Below, piece after piece: positions 14,512 to 15,852 of a stretch of 15,852 nt of DNA (the first letter of the stretch is position 1; each line of letters opens with the position of its first letter). The position numbers and the translations under genes are program-made. Source of the DNA: Tychonema litorale BBK16 (GTDB lineage Bacteria; Cyanobacteriota; Cyanobacteriia; Cyanobacteriales; Microcoleaceae); the NCBI RefSeq assembly GCF_021648855.1, contig NZ_JAKJHX010000122.1:1-15852 (forward strand). Direction: 5' to 3'. Under the pieces are notes generated by a model. That model worked only from the letters and a program-made list of their open reading frames with translations, was not told the origin of the DNA and did not search any database.

Positions 14512-14880
14512 ATGGCAATGGTTCATGAGGAGACTTGCGTGCCGAGTCAAGGAGTTGGAGATAATGGAATTGCATCTGAGTTTGGAGACTTAACCGGAAT
14601 GACTCGTCAAGAAGTCGATGACTTTTTACGCGGGCTTGGTGCAGAAATCAAAACTACTCAACGTGGTTATCTGGAATACGAATTTGCCGATCGTTCGCGA
14701 GTTCATATTCGTACTGATGGTGAAGTTATACGCACTCCAGCTCCAAGATATGCTTCAGATGGCCGAAGACTAAACAAAGGTTTGCGTCTTAACAAAGATG
14801 GTAGTTTGGTGAAAACACTCGATGAATTTGGAAATCAGATTCCTGGTACACACAATACTGGAGAAAAAGTGAGGAATTAA
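14512..14880 (+). CDS. Putative toxin, polymorphic-toxin C-terminal type
   Basis: A 122-residue soluble protein: a helix MTRQEVDDFLRGLGAEI (30-46), then strands in GYLEYEFADRSRVHIRTDGE (52-71) and VIRTPAP, a basic Gly/Arg/Asn-rich section (79-97) and a tail GTHNTGEK (112-119). The pattern of a short helix, a VHIR-DG strand pair and a C-terminal HNTGE resembles nuclease tips of polymorphic (Rhs/CdiA-type) toxins; His65, Arg67, Arg74 and His114 are candidate functional residues. No carrier, pre-toxin or secretion region precedes it, so it is a stand-alone cassette or a toxin-antitoxin-like gene. The start is uncertain: ATG 14512, ATG 14518 (conserved in unit 1) or GTG 14539, which has GAGGAG six bases upstream. 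The partner gene starts one base after its stop. The toxin role is inference; the translated frame itself is secure. Confidence 0.65.
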   Translation: MAMVHEETCVPSQGVGDNGIASEFGDLTGMTRQEVDDFLRGLGAEIKTTQRGYLEYEFADRSRVHIRTDGEVIRTPAPRYASDGRRLNKGLRLNKDGSLVKTLDEFGNQIPGTHNTGEKVRN

Positions 14881-14881
14881 T

Positions 14882-15277
14882 ATGGCAGATGACTACGAAT
14901 TGCTTAACCTAGGTGGACTGACATCCCTCATCACAAATATCAATGTCTCTTTGTGGGGAAATCAAATTGTATTTGAATGTATTTACGATCCGACAGGCCA
15001 TCGTTCACCTTATAGCATAGTTTTTCAAGACTGCCGAGATATTAGTTGGGAAGTATTCCATCCTGAAGATGTCAAAGATCCTGAAGCTGATTTGATTGGT
15101 TTTCATATAGGTGAGGACGCGCACAGGACAGCGGCTTTGATTCATACAGACATTTTTGCAATTTCTATTTTGTACGGCAGTTTTAGCATTCACAAAAAAG
15201 AGAATCTCAATTCACCAATCGCAGATTTAGAAACAGAGGTTTTGGTGTCGAACACACCAGCAGCATTGTGCAAATAA
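14882..15277 (+). CDS. Putative immunity protein 2, partner of the toxin
   Basis: A 131-residue acidic cytoplasmic protein (MADDYELLNLGGLTSLITN), about half identical to the 13982-14383 product over the first 90 residues and identical over the last 43 except for one Val/Ala change. Its ATG is one base after the toxin stop, and a GAGGA Shine-Dalgarno (14871-14875) lies within the toxin's last codons, so toxin and partner are made together, as expected for toxin-immunity or toxin-antitoxin pairs. The variable first two thirds would be where toxin specificity lies; the constant tail may be structural. I do not recognise the family by name. Confidence 0.7.
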   Translation: MADDYELLNLGGLTSLITNINVSLWGNQIVFECIYDPTGHRSPYSIVFQDCRDISWEVFHPEDVKDPEADLIGFHIGEDAHRTAALIHTDIFAISILYGSFSIHKKENLNSPIADLETEVLVSNTPAALCK

Positions 15278-15353
15278 TCAATAACTAATAACAAATTACC
15301 AAATCAGTTTACCATACTTAGTAGATAATTTTTACGAAATAAGGTAAAACTGA

Positions 15354-15755
15354 ATGCCTGATATTGTTGATATTGCTGTAGGTGCTGGCTGCTTTCAAAC
15401 CCTGGTAACAGCCGTGCAAGTCGCTAGTTTGGTAGATGCGCTCAAAAGTCCGGGCCCTTTCACTGTTTTTGCACCCAATGACGATGCTTTTGCTAAATTG
15501 CCGCCGGGAACTATTACAACTTTAGTACAGAACGTTCCGCAACTGTCGAGGATTCTGACGTTTCACGTTGTTTCCGGCAAGTTTATGAAGGCTGACTTGG
15601 CAAAACTCGGTTTTGTGACTTCACTGGAAGGTTCGCCAATTAAAATAGATTGCTCTGACGGTTTTGAGGTAAAAAATGCTACCGTTGTTGCTGCCGATAT
15701 CGAAGCTGATAATGGTGTGATCCATGTCATCGATACTGTGATTTTAATGGGATAG
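15354..15755 (+). CDS. Single-domain fasciclin (FAS1) protein
   Basis: A 133-residue protein made of one FAS1 domain, a fold linked to adhesion and protein or carbohydrate contacts. The H1 motif is [17 protein letters not shown] (34-50), the central FHVVSGK is at 70-76, and the H2 motif [14 protein letters not shown] ends the protein (120-133). It has no signal peptide, which is common for short cyanobacterial FAS1 proteins, so export cannot be assumed. The ATG is 76 bp after the partner gene. The gap is A/T-rich, with only a loose AGATAAT box at 15322-15328. It does not look related to the toxin module. Confidence 0.93.
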   Translation: MPDIVDIAVGAGCFQTLVTAVQVASLVDALKSPGPFTVFAPNDDAFAKLPPGTITTLVQNVPQLSRILTFHVVSGKFMKADLAKLGFVTSLEGSPIKIDCSDGFEVKNATVVAADIEADNGVIHVIDTVILMG

Positions 15756-15816
15756 TTTTGTAGACTGGCCGGGCAAACAGAGTGATATCAATTCCGGTTA
15801 CCAAGAAACTGGGTCT

Positions 15817-15843
15817 AAAGCCCCGTCCTTTCAGGACGGCTTT
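15817..15843. terminator. GC-rich hairpin after the fasciclin gene
   Basis: AAAGCC-CC-GTCCT (15817-15829) pairs with AGGACGGCTTT (15833-15843) through a two-base bulge and a three-base loop. It lies 61 bp past the fasciclin stop and may terminate that gene. Hairpins of the form GCCCCGTCC/GGACGG also mark the ends of IS200/IS605-type TnpB elements in cyanobacteria, so this could be the edge of one just beyond the window. A decayed AGAAACTGGGTCT repeat precedes it (15804-15816). Confidence 0.5.
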
Positions 15844-15852
15844 ATGTTATAG

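Larger units (their letters stand above)
13854..15309 (+). repeat. Tandem duplication of a toxin-immunity unit
   Basis: Unit 1 (13854-14422) and unit 2 (14493-15309) align throughout. The 5' block is 43 bp with two differences (13854-13896 against 14493-14535) and begins CAACTGTGCTAAACTAG. A toxin part follows, then the partner gene, then a shared tail ending CAAATTACCAAAT(T/C)AGTT. Unit 1 is shorter by 248 bp, nearly all from one 252-bp deletion in the toxin. The 3' 118 bp of the partner genes (14252-14369 and 15146-15263) are identical, while the rest of these genes has diverged strongly. Confidence 0.9.

Noticed and set aside
14078..15193. Two minus-strand frames sharing the same N-terminal peptide (MNAKTAVQNRNCKNVC)
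   Set aside because: The shared peptide is only the antisense reading of the 118-bp identical block in the two partner genes.

Overview
The window looks like chromosomal DNA of a cyanobacterium. HIP1 octamers (GCGATCGC) recur in and between genes. The set pipX, pipY, sepF, DUF3086, DUF3119 and a cyanobacterial-type plsY is characteristic of the phylum. Dispersed palindromes, heptanucleotide tandem arrays and large hybrid signalling proteins suggest a filamentous non-heterocystous genus of the Microcoleus/Oscillatoria type; that genus-level guess is inference.

Layout. 1-6049 (+ strand) is a housekeeping block: der (ribosome-assembly GTPase), an EcfT/CbiQ-type transporter subunit, acpS, pipX overlapping pipY, sepF and proC. 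Many of its spacers are filled with interspersed palindromes or heptamer arrays. 6066-7216 (+) is accessory: a PD-(D/E)XK-like protein of unknown function, then a small coiled-coil antitoxin directly abutting a VapC/PIN toxin gene that has lost its second half. 7228-9555 (- strand) encodes a Ser/Thr kinase fused to an ABC-type substrate-binding domain, with a 17-bp direct repeat over its probable promoter. 9750-13247 (-) is a lipid/envelope block, read in the order mlaE-type permease, DUF3119, DUF3086, plsY. 13433-13720 (+) is a small membrane protein divergent from the permease.

13854-15309 (+) is the most interesting part: two tandem copies of a candidate toxin-immunity module. The downstream copy has an intact 122-residue putative toxin followed by a 131-residue partner. 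In the upstream copy the toxin is reduced to a 37-codon scar by an exactly in-frame 252-bp deletion and carries an in-frame amber codon, while its 133-residue partner is intact. The two partner genes are only about half identical over their first 90 residues but identical at the DNA level over 118 bp at the 3' end, which points to recent gene conversion. The scar keeps the toxin tail that contains the ribosome-binding site of the partner gene.

The window ends with a single-domain fasciclin protein and a GC-rich hairpin at the right edge. No tRNA, rRNA, CRISPR array or complete insertion sequence was seen.
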